A stretch of 64,000 nt of DNA from DAOMNN01 sp035443825 (GCA_035443825.1 DAOMNN010000001.1:1-64000), one strand, 5' to 3'; counted from the first letter of the stretch, positions 27,790 through 37,128 are shown. The notes: generated by a model not told the origin, from the letters alone. Numbers and translations are program-made.

Positions 27790-28245
27790 TCAGGACTCGT
27801 TCGAGTCCTTGCGTTCGCGGTGACGGTTGGCTGAGTGCTCGTCGAGCAGTTGCTGTTCGCCCTTGGCCGTTCGGCGCATTTCGGTGGCAAGGTGCCGGCT
27901 CTGCAGCGTATCGAACGCCTTGACCTTGTTGCGCTGGTTCACCCAGGCCTGCTTGCCCACCTCGGTGCGACGCTGAGACTGGTCGAGTTGCGTGCGCTGG
28001 ATCTCGATCGCCTCGTCGATGCGCGACATGAACGCGCTGTAGTTTCGCAGTGCCTCGACACCGATGCCGTTGCCGAGCGCCTCGCGAAAGCGCTCCTCGT
28101 ACTCTGCACGGTAGCTCTGGAGGAGATCGAGTTTGCGCACGCCTTCCTGTTCCCGGGCAATCAGCTCGCCGAGCTCGCGCGTTGCATTGTCGAGACGACT
28201 CTTGCTCAGCTCGAGAATCGGTTTGAGTGGAAACGGTCTGGTCAT
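27790..28245 (-). CDS. fliJ: Flagellar protein FliJ
   Basis: Coiled-coil stalk of the export ATPase complex; it links the FliI ring to FlhA and escorts chaperones. The 151-residue product is almost entirely helical and charged (TQLDQSQRRTEVGKQAWVNQ, RNKVKAFDTLQSRHLATEMR), ending in a hydrophilic tail (ANRHRERKDSNES). It follows fliI after 125 bases. Confidence 0.92.
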   Translation of the reverse strand: MTRPFPLKPILELSKSRLDNATRELGELIAREQEGVRKLDLLQSYRAEYEERFREALGNGIGVEALRNYSAFMSRIDEAIEIQRTQLDQSQRRTEVGKQAWVNQRNKVKAFDTLQSRHLATEMRRTAKGEQQLLDEHSANRHRERKDSNES

Positions 28246-28370
28246 GGCCCTTGATGCGTGTGATGCATGGGTGTGCCGTAGAAAGCCTGCATGCCGCTTT
28301 CCCGCAAGGTATTCGATCTGGACTTATTCTACGCGGAGGCACTGCAGTCGGCGCGGCATTATCTGACAGA

Positions 28371-29774
28371 TTACTGATCGCCTGCAAACAGCGTGGTGAG
28401 CTTCTCAGCGGCATCCGGGTAGTTCTCTTGCTCGTCCACGCGCTGCTGGAGAAACGCCTCCAGGCCCGGATACAGCTCCACGGCGCGGTCAAGCAGCGGG
28501 TCGGAGCCCGGCTGGTAAGCGCCGACCGCGACCAGGTCGCGCGAGCGCTGATAGCGTGAGAACAGTTGCTTGAAGTGACGCACCAGCTCGAAATGTTCGG
28601 GTGGCACCAGATTGTGCATGGCACGCGAAATCGATTGTTCGATATCGATCGCGGGATAGTGGCCCTGGTCGGCCAGTGCTCGCGACAGTACGAAATGGCC
28701 ATCGAGAATCGCACGCGCCGCGTCGGCGATCGGATCCTGCTGGTCATCGCCTTCGGCGAGAACGGTGTAGAACGCAGTGATCGAGCCGCCCCCCTCGCGT
28801 CCGTTCCCCGCCCGCTCGACCAGTGCCGGCAGGCGCGCAAACACGCTGGGGGGATACCCCCGTGTCACCGGAGGTTCTCCGATCGCGAGGGCGATCTCGC
28901 GCTGGGCCATGGCATAGCGCGTCAGCGAATCCATGATCAGAAGTACCTGCTTCCCCTGGTCGCGGAAATATTCCGCGATGGTCGTCGCATAAGCGGCGCC
29001 CTGCAGGCGCATCAGCGGACTCGTGTCCGCCGGCGCGGCGACGACGACCGATCGGGCGCGGCCCTCGTCGCCGAGGTTCTCCTCGATGAATTCCTTCACC
29101 TCGCGCCCGCGCTCGCCGATCAAACCGACCACGATCACGTCGGCGGAGGTGTATCGCGCCATCATTCCGATGAGCACCGATTTGCCGACACCGGACCCGG
29201 CGAACAGGCCGAGTCGCTGTCCGCGGCCAACGGTCAGCAGCGCGTTGATCGCACGAATGCCGACGTCGAGCACTTGCCGGATGGGGGCACGCATGAGCGG
29301 GTTGAAGGGGCGGCTCTGCAGGGAGCGGGTCATTTCGGTATCGATCGGTCCGAGGCCATCGAGGGGCCGGCCGGCACCGTCAATGACGCGTCCAAGCAGC
29401 GAATCGCCCACCGGAAGATGCTTGGCACGGTCAGAGGTGCGGCGCCGCGGTGCGATCGTATCGCCGAGCAGCGGCGCGGATTGCTGGGGTTCGACCGGGT
29501 AGACCGGCGCGCCCGGAGCAAGCCCGAACACGTCGTCCGTCGGCATCATGTACAGTCGTTCGCCGTTGAAACCGACCACTTCCGCCTCGACCGTGCCGCC
29601 GCCCAGGGTACTGATCCTGCAGCCCGATCCCAGCGGCAGTTTGATCCCGTCCGCCTCCATGACCAGCCCGTTGATCCGGGTCAGCCGGCCCGAAACCTGA
29701 AACGGCGAGGTGGCCTCGACGAGCGCCGCATTGTCGTGCAGGAACTGACCCCAGGCGCGGACGCGATCAGGCAT
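28371..29774 (-). CDS. fliI: Flagellum-specific ATP synthase FliI
   Basis: Hexameric export ATPase. The 467-residue product has the Walker A motif AGSGVGKS, the Walker B strand QVLLIMDSLTRYAMAQREIA and the RGYPPSVFARLPALVERAGN block typical of F1-type rotary ATPases. I chose the ATG at 29774 because GGGAGG lies 6 bases upstream; the ATG at 29795 would add 7 residues. With this start it overlaps fliH by 8 bases. Confidence 0.96.
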   Translation of the reverse strand: MPDRVRAWGQFLHDNAALVEATSPFQVSGRLTRINGLVMEADGIKLPLGSGCRISTLGGGTVEAEVVGFNGERLYMMPTDDVFGLAPGAPVYPVEPQQSAPLLGDTIAPRRRTSDRAKHLPVGDSLLGRVIDGAGRPLDGLGPIDTEMTRSLQSRPFNPLMRAPIRQVLDVGIRAINALLTVGRGQRLGLFAGSGVGKSVLIGMMARYTSADVIVVGLIGERGREVKEFIEENLGDEGRARSVVVAAPADTSPLMRLQGAAYATTIAEYFRDQGKQVLLIMDSLTRYAMAQREIALAIGEPPVTRGYPPSVFARLPALVERAGNGREGGGSITAFYTVLAEGDDQQDPIADAARAILDGHFVLSRALADQGHYPAIDIEQSISRAMHNLVPPEHFELVRHFKQLFSRYQRSRDLVAVGAYQPGSDPLLDRAVELYPGLEAFLQQRVDEQENYPDAAEKLTTLFAGDQ

Positions 29775-30483
29775 CCTCATCCTCCCAGCCGACATCGGTG
29801 CGGCCCATGCCTTCCAGGATGCGTCGCCAGCGTGTCTCCAGGGTCGCGTCGATCTCGCAACCTGCGGCCTGAAGTCGGCAACCGCCGCGTGTCATCGTGT
29901 CGTCCTCGATGAGCTGGTGATGGCCGTGTTCGAGCTGATCGGCGTGGTACTCGCGAATGAGCGCCGCGTCGTCAGGGTGCACGTGGATGCGGACCTTGCT
30001 CTGCGGCAACTGCTGGAGTGCCTCGCGCACCGTCTCCGCGATCGTGGCAGGATGGTCCGCAAGCGTATGCTTGACCATCTGCCTCGCGATCGCTATTGCG
30101 AGCGCGACGATCTCCTCGGCGACTTCGCCGCCGAGCCGATCGAGCGCTTCATCCATGCTGCGCACCAGTTCGGATAGTCGCTCGGCCTCGATGCGCGCCT
30201 CCGCCTTGCCCGCTTCATAACCGACTGCATTGCCCTCTTCGCGGGCCTGCTCGAACATCGCCTCGATTTGCTCGGCCGTCGGCAACTTGATCTTCTGGTC
30301 GCGCTGCAGTTCCGGAAGCGGGGAGGGCTTCTCAGGGGGTGTCTGCGTCGGCGACTGGCCCGAGCCGGCGACGCAAGGCGCTGCGGGATCCGGATCTGTC
30401 GGTGCGGGGGCGCTCCCATCGTCGAATGAAGGCGGATCCCACCGGCGGTAGGCGCCTACCGCCTGATGCCGGTTCACCGTCAT
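29767..30483 (-). CDS. fliH: Flagellar assembly protein FliH
   Basis: Stator-like negative regulator that binds FliI and docks it to the C-ring through FliN. The 238-residue product has a proline-rich N-terminus, a GxxxG-rich helix (EGNAVGYEAGKAEARIEAER) and a C-terminal E-subunit-like domain (IREYHADQLEHGHHQLIEDD). It follows fliG after 30 bases. Confidence 0.94.
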   Translation of the reverse strand: MTVNRHQAVGAYRRWDPPSFDDGSAPAPTDPDPAAPCVAGSGQSPTQTPPEKPSPLPELQRDQKIKLPTAEQIEAMFEQAREEGNAVGYEAGKAEARIEAERLSELVRSMDEALDRLGGEVAEEIVALAIAIARQMVKHTLADHPATIAETVREALQQLPQSKVRIHVHPDDAALIREYHADQLEHGHHQLIEDDTMTRGGCRLQAAGCEIDATLETRWRRILEGMGRTDVGWEDEDA

Positions 30484-30513
30484 GCCCGACTCCGTATGTC
30501 AGGTTTGCGCGGA

Positions 30514-31515
30514 TCAGATGAATGCATCGTCTCCACCCTTGCCGCCGAGCATGATCTGACCTTCCTCGGCAAGGCGACGTACGGTCTTGAGGATTTCCTT
30601 CTGTTCCGCTTCGACTTCCGAGAGCCGGACCGGCCCCTTGGCTTCGAGATCCTCACGCAACATTTCTGCGGCACGCTGGGACATGTTCTTGAAGATCTTC
30701 TCGCGCAGGTCGGGTGCGGCACCCTTGAGCGCGGTGACCAGCGAATCGGACTGGACCTCGCGCAGCAGCGTCTGGATGCCCCGATCGTCTATGTCCATGA
30801 TGTTCTCGAATACGAACATCTCGTCGAGAATCTTCTGCGCAAGGTCGGGATCGTATTCACGCACGTTGTCGAGCACGGCGGTCTCCGCGGCCGCACCCAC
30901 GAAGTTGAGGATCTCCGCCGCGTGGCGCACCCCTCCCATGGCCGCCTTCTTGATCGAGGAGGTGCCCGACAGCATCCGTGTGAGCGCTTCGTTGAGCTCG
31001 CGGAGTGCGACCGGCTGTACGCCGTCCAGGGTGGCGATGCGCAGCAGAACGTCGTTGCGCAGGCGATCGGTGAACTGCTTGAGGATCTCGCCGGCCTGAT
31101 CGAATTCGAGGTGCACAAGTATGGTTGCAATGATCTGGGGATGTTCGTTGCGGATGAGGTCAGCAGCCGTCGCCGCGTCCATCCACTTCAGGCTCTCGAT
31201 GCCGGCCGTATCCGAGCCCTGCATTATGCGGGCGATGATGTGTGCGGCGCGGTCGTCACCGAGCGCCTTGGTGAGCATGGCGCGAATGTGTTCCTCACTC
31301 GCCTCGACTGGCGCACCCTTCTCGGAATGCGCGTCCAGCTCACCGAGCACGGTCTCGACCCGTGTGCGCGGCTGTGCCGGCAGCGTCGCCATCGCCATGC
31401 CGAGTTTCTGCACTTCACGTGGACCGAGGTGCTTGAGCACCTCCGCAGCTTCGTCCGATCCGAGGGTCATCAGGAGCAGGGCGCTCTTTTCGATCCCCTC
31501 TTCGGGTGTGGTCAT
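30514..31515 (-). CDS. fliG: Flagellar motor switch protein FliG
   Basis: Rotor protein that interacts with the stator. The 333-residue product has the three FliG domains: the N-terminal FliF-binding part (KSALLLMTLGSDEAAEVLKH), the middle domain with the EHPQ motif (RNEHPQIIATILVHLEFDQA) and the C-terminal torque domain (FVFENIMDIDDRGIQTLLRE, TALKGAAPDLREKIFKNMSQ). The ATG at 31515 (MTTPEEG) overlaps the fliF stop in a 4-base ATGA; an upstream in-frame ATG at 31545 lies inside fliF. Confidence 0.97.
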   Translation of the reverse strand: MTTPEEGIEKSALLLMTLGSDEAAEVLKHLGPREVQKLGMAMATLPAQPRTRVETVLGELDAHSEKGAPVEASEEHIRAMLTKALGDDRAAHIIARIMQGSDTAGIESLKWMDAATAADLIRNEHPQIIATILVHLEFDQAGEILKQFTDRLRNDVLLRIATLDGVQPVALRELNEALTRMLSGTSSIKKAAMGGVRHAAEILNFVGAAAETAVLDNVREYDPDLAQKILDEMFVFENIMDIDDRGIQTLLREVQSDSLVTALKGAAPDLREKIFKNMSQRAAEMLREDLEAKGPVRLSEVEAEQKEILKTVRRLAEEGQIMLGGKGGDDAFI

Positions 31516-33164
31516 TTCCTGGTCTCCTCGTTGCCGCCCATCCATTCCTTGATGAGATTGGCGACCACCTTGGGCTCATGTTTTGCGAGATCTCTGGCCC
31601 GCGCAAGCTTCTCGTCGAAGCTCGCCGCCCTGGCGGCACCGAGGCTGACGATCGCGTCCTCGTCACCTGCCGCGCGGGCCCGTTCGGCGGCCTTCGGCGC
31701 AGCGGTCGCGATCGTCCGGAGCAAGGGGCGAATGATGCCAAAATACACGAAACCCAGTGCAACGATAAGCACCAGATACTTCAGCACTTCCTTGCCGAGA
31801 TCGATCATCTGGGGATCCTTCCACAAGGGCAGCGCGACCGGCTCGGAACTCTCGATGGTGGCGAACGGTGCGTTGGACACATTGAGGCTGTCGCCTCTGG
31901 CCGGGTCGAATCCCATTGCCTCGCGCACGAGATTGGTGATCCGGGTCGTTTCCTCTTCATTCAGTGCGACGGTACGGGTCTGCCCGTTAGGCAGGGTTTC
32001 GGTCCGATGGTTCACCACCACCGCGACTGAAAGTCGCCGGATCTGGCCCGGAGCCTGGCGGATGTGTTGAATGTTGCGGTCGAGTTCGTAGTTGAGGGTC
32101 GCCGAGCGGTTGCTGTTGCGCGGCACACCGCCGACACCGGGCGCGCCCTGTGCATCGGGGGCGGTGATGGGGGCAGTCGCAGGTACCGGGGGCTGGTTGG
32201 TGAGCGCGCCGGGAACGCCCTGAGGGCCGCCGTCGCGTGTGAGCTGCTCGGTGGTCTGCTGGCTGCGGATGGCCTGATCGGGCGATGGATTCGGTTTGAA
32301 GCTTTCGGCGGTCTCCTCGACCTGATTGAAGTCGATGTCGGCGGCGACCTGCGCGCGGAAGTTGCCGTTGCCGACGATGGGGGCCAGGATGGTCTCGATG
32401 CGGCGGATGTAGGCCGATTCGACCTCACGCACGTAGCTCAACTGGGGTGCGTCGAGCCCGGCGGTGCGCATCGGATCGGAGCGGTGGGTCAGGAGATTGC
32501 CGTTCTGGTCGATCACGCTGACGCGTTCGTTCGCCATCTGCGGCACGCTCGATGCGACAAGGTGTACGATGCCCGCAACCTGGGCCGCCTCCATCGTTCG
32601 TCCTGGGTAAAGATTGACCATGACCGATGCGGAAGGCTTCTGGTCATCGCGCAGGAAACCACTCTGTTTCGGGATCGCGAGATGGACCCGGGCGGACGCC
32701 ACCGATGCGATTGCCTGGATCGTGCGTGACAGCTCGCCTTCGAGCGCACGTTGAAAATTCACCTGCTCGAGAAATTGCGACACTCCGAGGCGCTGGTTCT
32801 CCATCACCTCGAATCCGACCAGGCCGCCCTTGGGCAGCCCCTGCGCCGCCATGCGCAGGCGCACGTCGTGGACCATGCCCGATGGGATCATGATCGCGGT
32901 GCCGCCGGGCGAGAAGCGATAGGGGATGTTCTGTTGCTGCAGCGAGGTCACGATCGCGCCACCGTCACGCTCGTCGAGGTTGGAGAACAATACCGCGTAG
33001 TCAGGTGTGCGGCTCCACAGCCATATACCGATGATCAGCGACAGTGCCAGCGCAATGGTCGCGGCGGCAGCCATCTTCTGACGCTGACCCATCTGGTTCA
33101 GCTGCTGCATTGCCTGCTGCAGAGGCGGCGAGGCTGTTGCTGTGGCGGTGTTGGCGGTGGCCAT
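31512..33164 (-). CDS. fliF: Flagellar MS-ring protein FliF
   Basis: Inner-membrane MS-ring subunit, the first structure assembled. The 550-residue product has a membrane helix at about 32-52 (AAAATIALALSLIIGIWLWS), ring-building motifs (YAVLFSNLDERDGGAIVTSL, KGGLVGFEVMENQRLGVSQF), a long periplasmic region rich in Q, P and T, a second membrane helix near residue 430-450 (VLKYLVLIVALGFVYFGIIR) and a cytoplasmic FliG-binding tail. The ATG at 33164 follows GAAGGA by 7 bases; the ATG at 33188 would add 8 residues. Confidence 0.96.
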   Translation of the reverse strand: MATANTATATASPPLQQAMQQLNQMGQRQKMAAAATIALALSLIIGIWLWSRTPDYAVLFSNLDERDGGAIVTSLQQQNIPYRFSPGGTAIMIPSGMVHDVRLRMAAQGLPKGGLVGFEVMENQRLGVSQFLEQVNFQRALEGELSRTIQAIASVASARVHLAIPKQSGFLRDDQKPSASVMVNLYPGRTMEAAQVAGIVHLVASSVPQMANERVSVIDQNGNLLTHRSDPMRTAGLDAPQLSYVREVESAYIRRIETILAPIVGNGNFRAQVAADIDFNQVEETAESFKPNPSPDQAIRSQQTTEQLTRDGGPQGVPGALTNQPPVPATAPITAPDAQGAPGVGGVPRNSNRSATLNYELDRNIQHIRQAPGQIRRLSVAVVVNHRTETLPNGQTRTVALNEEETTRITNLVREAMGFDPARGDSLNVSNAPFATIESSEPVALPLWKDPQMIDLGKEVLKYLVLIVALGFVYFGIIRPLLRTIATAAPKAAERARAAGDEDAIVSLGAARAASFDEKLARARDLAKHEPKVVANLIKEWMGGNEETRK

Positions 33165-33250
33165 GGTCGGATCCTTCACGCGTCGCATTTACGGATGACG
33201 GCATTGTCACGCGGCAAGAACAAGTCCCTGACATCGATAAGCGGCATTTT

Positions 33251-33267
33251 TTGCCGCCTATTTGCCG
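33251..33267 (-). promoter_or_regulatory. Possible sigma-54 promoter of fliF operon
   Basis: On the minus strand the site reads CCGGCAAA, four bases, CGGCA, with GG and GC 10 bases apart. It agrees only partly with YTGGCACG-N4-TTGCW. The GC element overlaps a perfect 6-bp inverted repeat with a T loop (GCGGCA and TGCCGC, 33241-33257). It lies about 87 bases upstream of fliF. Confidence 0.4.
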
Positions 33268-33306
33268 GTTACCATGTGCACATGAGCAAGTAACCTGCCC
33301 GACGTG

Positions 33307-34458
33307 ATGGTTCGAATGCAGAAATCCGTTTCCGGAGAGTCGTCCGGCGAAGAGCAGCGCCTCGATGCGGCCCAGCTCGCGGAGGCGTTCGCGCTTTTTT
33401 CGCAGGCCTCCGAGGAGCTCTCGAGTGCATACAACGCCCTGCAGGGGCAGGTGGTGCAGCTCAACGAACGTCTGAATGTGCTGATGGGGGCTCTTCCGGC
33501 GGGGGTGGTCGTGCTCGATCGGGGCGAACGCATCGTGCAGATCAACCGGGCCGCGCAGGATTTGCTGGGTGGCGGACTCGAAGGCAGTGCATGGCCGGCG
33601 GTAGCGCAGCGTTTTTCCGCGACGGAGACGCCGGGTGAAGTCACGCTCGGGGATGGGTCGGCATCGCGCCGCATCGCCCTGTCGGAAGCCGCGCTGGAGT
33701 CAGGAGAAGAGTCGATCGTCCTGCTCCACGATGTCACCGACACCCACCGGATGCGCATGCAGGCAGAACGGCATGAGCGCCTTGCTGCGATGGGCGAGAT
33801 GGTGGCCGGGCTTGCGCATCAGCTCCGCACACCCCTCTCCGCGGCGATGTTGTACACGGCGAATCTGCGCCAGCCGGAGCTTGCGCCTGCCGATCGGCAG
33901 CGGGTGGGCGATCGGGCAATCGAACGCCTGCGCTACCTGGAGCGCCTGATTCGCGACATGCTGTTGTTCGCCCGTGGCGACAGCCTCGGACGGCAGCGTT
34001 TCGAAATCTGCGAACTGGTCGCCGAACTGTGCCATACCCTCGAACCCCTCGCCCGGGCACGGCAGATCGGATTCGCCGCACGGTGCGATTGTGGCGACCT
34101 GGCTCTGGTCGGGGATCGCAAGGCGCTGGGCGGTGCGCTCACCAATCTCATGGACAATGCGATCCAGGCGACCGGCGCTGGTGGCAGCGTGTCCGTGCAC
34201 GTGCTGCGGGACGGCGATTGTGTGCGCTTCAAGGTCTCGGACACGGGGTGCGGCATCGATCCGAAACAATGCGAACGGCTGTTCGAACCGTTTTTCACGA
34301 CGCGAGCGGAAGGCACCGGTCTCGGGCTCGCGATCGCGCGAGGGGTAGCGCGCGGCCATGGCGGCGACATTACTGTCGAATCGGCCTCCGGACACGGATC
34401 GACATTTGCCCTGTCGCTGCCCTTGCAGGCGGAACAGGACACCGGGAAGAGATCATGA
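33307..34458 (+). CDS. flrB: Flagellar sensor histidine kinase (FlrB/FleS type)
   Basis: Cytoplasmic two-component kinase that phosphorylates the adjacent regulator to switch on sigma-54-dependent basal-body genes. The 383-residue product has no membrane segment. It has a coiled N-terminus, a PAS-like region at about 55-145 (LMGALPAGVVVLDRGERIVQ), the phospho-acceptor His171 in VAGLAHQLRTPLSA, and a HATPase domain with the N box (NLMDNAIQAT), G1 (DTGCGIDP) and G2 (GTGLGLAIARGVARGHGG). A GTG lies 3 bases before the chosen ATG. It overlaps the next gene by 4 bases. Confidence 0.92.
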   Translation: MVRMQKSVSGESSGEEQRLDAAQLAEAFALFSQASEELSSAYNALQGQVVQLNERLNVLMGALPAGVVVLDRGERIVQINRAAQDLLGGGLEGSAWPAVAQRFSATETPGEVTLGDGSASRRIALSEAALESGEESIVLLHDVTDTHRMRMQAERHERLAAMGEMVAGLAHQLRTPLSAAMLYTANLRQPELAPADRQRVGDRAIERLRYLERLIRDMLLFARGDSLGRQRFEICELVAELCHTLEPLARARQIGFAARCDCGDLALVGDRKALGGALTNLMDNAIQATGAGGSVSVHVLRDGDCVRFKVSDTGCGIDPKQCERLFEPFFTTRAEGTGLGLAIARGVARGHGGDITVESASGHGSTFALSLPLQAEQDTGKRS

Positions 34459-35876
34459 GCGAACAGATCGCGATTCTCGTGGTCGAGGACGACGCGGCGC
34501 TGCGCGACGCGGTGACGATGACGCTGGAGCTGGCCGGGCACCGAGTGGCTGCGGTCGATGGCGGGCCTGCCGCCCTCGAAATACTTGGTCGCGAGGCATT
34601 CAATCTGGTGCTCACCGACCTGCGCATGCAGCCGATGAACGGACTGGAACTGCTCTCCGCGGTCCGCGCTGCGCTGCCGCAGATGCCCGTCCTGCTCATG
34701 ACCGCGTATGGTGATGTCGAAAATGCCGTCTCCGCGATGCGCGGTGGCGCTTGCGATTTTCTGATGAAGCCTTTCGAGCCGGAAGCCTTGCTCGCGCATG
34801 TGCGGCGTTATGCCAGCGTTTTGCCTTGGGCGGAAGACACGATCGCCGAGGACGTGCGCACGCGCAATCTTCTGGCCATGGCTGCGCGGGTCGCGGAAAC
34901 CGATGCGACCGTCCTGCTCACCGGCGAGTCTGGCACTGGCAAGGAGGTCTTCGCACAATACATCCACGCGCATTCGCCACGCCGAGATAACCCCTTCATT
35001 GCCATCAACTGCGCGGCCATCCCGGAGAATCTGCTCGAGGCGACCTTGTTCGGTTACGAGAAAGGCTCCTTCACGGGTGCGCAGACGTCGCAGGCGGGGA
35101 AGTTCGAGCAGGCTCAGGGCGGGACGGTCCTGCTCGATGAGATCTCGGAGATGCCGCTCGGGCTGCAGGCGAAGCTGTTGCGCGTGCTGCAGGAGCGCGA
35201 GGTGGAACGCGTCGGCGGCAAGAAGTCCGTCGAACTGGATATCCGTGTGCTGGCCACGAGCAACCGCGACATGGCGCGCGAGGTCGCGCTCGGACGGTTT
35301 CGCGAGGACTTGTACTATCGGCTGAACGTATTCCCTGTCGTGATTCCCTCCCTGCGTGAGCGGCGCGGGGACATCCTGCCTCTGGCCAGACATTTTCTCG
35401 CATACCACGGCGAGCGCCTCAGGCGCAGCGCGCGACTGGATGCCGCAGCCGAAGCGATGCTGCTCGCCCACACCTGGCCGGGGAACGTGCGCGAACTCGA
35501 GAACACCATGCAGCGTGCGCTCATTCTCTCGGCGGGAGATGTCATCTCGGCTGCGACGCTCGCAGTCTGCCTGCCAGAAGTGACGGGTGCAGACATGCCG
35601 GCCGGTACGACCGCGCATGATCAACCCAGGCACGACGGAGCCGGGGTCGGCCTAGCGGGCGATGCGGCAAGTATTGCCGCTGGTGCAAGTGTCGGCTTGT
35701 CGGCGGCCGAGGTTGCACGCCCTGCGAACATGAAGGATCTGGAGCGCGAACATATTCTCGCAACGCTGCGCGACGTCGGCGGTTCGCGCCGTCGCGCCGT
35801 GGAAAGGCTGGGGATCTCGGAGCGCACCTTGCGCAACAAGTTGCAGCAGTATCGATCAGAAGGTCACGAATTCTGA
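34455..35876 (+). CDS. flrC: Sigma-54-dependent flagellar regulator (FlrC/FleR type)
   Basis: NtrC-family response regulator expected to activate class III sigma-54 promoters such as those before fliE, flgB and flgK. The 473-residue product has a receiver domain (phospho-acceptor Asp55, Lys105), an AAA+ domain at about 130-370 with Walker A GESGTGKE and Walker B GGTVLLDEISEM, a GSFTGA loop (residues 204-209) instead of the standard GAFTGA, and a Fis-type helix-turn-helix at about 425-473 (RRRAVERLGISERTLRNKLQ). A low-complexity linker of about 50 residues rich in A and G precedes the DNA-binding domain. Its ATG overlaps the flrB stop. Confidence 0.94.
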   Translation: MSEQIAILVVEDDAALRDAVTMTLELAGHRVAAVDGGPAALEILGREAFNLVLTDLRMQPMNGLELLSAVRAALPQMPVLLMTAYGDVENAVSAMRGGACDFLMKPFEPEALLAHVRRYASVLPWAEDTIAEDVRTRNLLAMAARVAETDATVLLTGESGTGKEVFAQYIHAHSPRRDNPFIAINCAAIPENLLEATLFGYEKGSFTGAQTSQAGKFEQAQGGTVLLDEISEMPLGLQAKLLRVLQEREVERVGGKKSVELDIRVLATSNRDMAREVALGRFREDLYYRLNVFPVVIPSLRERRGDILPLARHFLAYHGERLRRSARLDAAAEAMLLAHTWPGNVRELENTMQRALILSAGDVISAATLAVCLPEVTGADMPAGTTAHDQPRHDGAGVGLAGDAASIAAGASVGLSAAEVARPANMKDLEREHILATLRDVGGSRRRAVERLGISERTLRNKLQQYRSEGHEF

Positions 35877-35888
35877 GCGTTCGAACTT

Positions 35889-35905
35889 TTGGCACGTGGA
35901 TTGCT
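35889..35905 (+). promoter_or_regulatory. Sigma-54 promoter of fliE
   Basis: TTGGCACG-TGGA-TTGCT is a full match to YTGGCACG-N4-TTGCW with the GG and GC 10 bases apart. It begins 12 bases after the flrC stop and would start transcription near 35917, about 35 bases before the fliE ATG. Confidence 0.92.
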
Positions 35906-35951
35906 CTGCTAAACTGCAAACACGCTAGGCTCGGTCGGAGAGGTCGGGAAC

Positions 35952-36275
35952 ATGGATACACGCGGCATCGAACAGATGATCGGGGAGTTGCGCTCCACTG
36001 CGCAGGCTGCCTCGGGCAAACCCGCGCCGCAAGGTGCGGCGGAGGCCGGTGGTGTCGACTTCGCACAGGTGCTGCAGACGGCATTGAAGGATGTCAGTTC
36101 CGCACAGCAGGAAGCCCGCGCCATGGCGCGGAATTTTTCGGCGGGGGATCCCGACGTCAACCTGCAGGAAGTGATGGTCAATCTTCAGAAGGCCAATCTG
36201 TCGTTCCAGCAGATGGTCCAGGTACGCAACCGCCTCGTCACCGCCTACCAGGACATCATGAACATGCCGGTGTGA
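35952..36275 (+). CDS. fliE: Flagellar hook-basal body complex protein FliE
   Basis: Adaptor between the MS-ring and the rod. The 107-residue product has the family C-terminal region (FSAGDPDVNLQEVMVNLQKA and NLSFQQMVQVRNRLVTAYQD, about 57-101). It is a separate plus-strand unit with its own consensus sigma-54 promoter and a clear terminator, not in the fliFGHIJK operon. Confidence 0.95.
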   Translation: MDTRGIEQMIGELRSTAQAASGKPAPQGAAEAGGVDFAQVLQTALKDVSSAQQEARAMARNFSAGDPDVNLQEVMVNLQKANLSFQQMVQVRNRLVTAYQDIMNMPV

Positions 36276-36313
36276 GGCCGACCGGGGTGCACGGCATGCT
36301 GTCCGATGAATCG

Positions 36314-36337
36314 AGCCGCTGATACAGCGGCTTTTCT
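36314..36337 (+). terminator. Rho-independent terminator after fliE
   Basis: AGCCGCTG, loop ATA, CAGCGGCT followed by TTTTCT: an 8-bp GC-rich stem with a T tract, 38 bases after the fliE stop and just before the convergent ycgR-type gene. Confidence 0.9.
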
Positions 36338-36348
36338 ATGCGCGGGGT

Positions 36349-37128
36349 TCAGGAGTTTGCTTCGAGCGCCTTGCGTTCGCGCTCGACTTTGAAGATGTAG
36401 CGCTGTATCTGGGTTACGACCTTGTTGGGAATCCCCACGAATTCGCAGCCAAGGCGGAGCACTTCGAGTCCGCTGCGATTCGTGGTCAAAAACTGGTTGC
36501 GCACCCGCAGTGCGACCTTGATCGAGCCGGAGTCGGGGATCATGAGCATGCAATCCCCAAGCTCCGTTCCGACCTTGATGTCGAGTTCCCCGACGGGCAC
36601 TGCAATGCCGATCCCGCCTGCGCTGATATCGACCGCACGCACCTCGACGGTCTTCTCGTCCGCTTCGCCCTGACGGACCGTGATCGCACACCTCACGGGA
36701 TTCGAGATTGGCACCGGGAGTCGGTAGAACTCGCGTCGCTGCAGCCGGATCGCAAGTTCGGGTAGCGGACAGCGCAATGCGGAATACCCGTCATGGGGAA
36801 AGCGCTCCGGTGTTCCGACGCTGAACTGCACCCGAACACCGTCCAGACGCGCGGCGCACACCAATGCGGCCGCCGCGGTCGCCCGATCGTTCAGGGTTTC
36901 GTCAGGGCTCGCATCCAGGATGACCGATTCGCCGTCCACGGTGATGGCGAGCACTGCGGTCACGAAGGACAATGGCCCACCGTCGACATAGGCGGTCAAA
37001 AGCGCTCGCTTGTCCACCAGACTGTTCATCAGGTGGACGATCTCCTTGCGGTTGCGGATCTGATAGCTCGGAAAGGATTCCGGATTCAACAGCGAGGTGC
37101 GGGCAGCGTCCGGAGCGTGGTCGGTCAT
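36349..37128 (-). CDS. ycgR: Flagellar brake protein, YcgR family (PilZ domain)
   Basis: Cytoplasmic c-di-GMP effector that in enteric bacteria slows the motor. The 259-residue product has an N-terminal YcgR (PilZN) domain (IVHLMNSLVDKRALLTAYVD) and a C-terminal PilZ domain at about 125-240. The c-di-GMP motifs are intact: RREFYRLP (RxxxR) and DISAGGIGI (D/NxSxxG). It shares this block with two diguanylate cyclases about 18-20 kb away. Confidence 0.92.
   Translation of the reverse strand: MTDHAPDAARTSLLNPESFPSYQIRNRKEIVHLMNSLVDKRALLTAYVDGGPLSFVTAVLAITVDGESVILDASPDETLNDRATAAAALVCAARLDGVRVQFSVGTPERFPHDGYSALRCPLPELAIRLQRREFYRLPVPISNPVRCAITVRQGEADEKTVEVRAVDISAGGIGIAVPVGELDIKVGTELGDCMLMIPDSGSIKVALRVRNQFLTTNRSGLEVLRLGCEFVGIPNKVVTQIQRYIFKVERERKALEANS

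Noticed and set aside
33933..35633. 566-codon minus-strand frame across flrB/flrC
   Set aside because: Antisense shadow of two well-defined genes; no family motifs.
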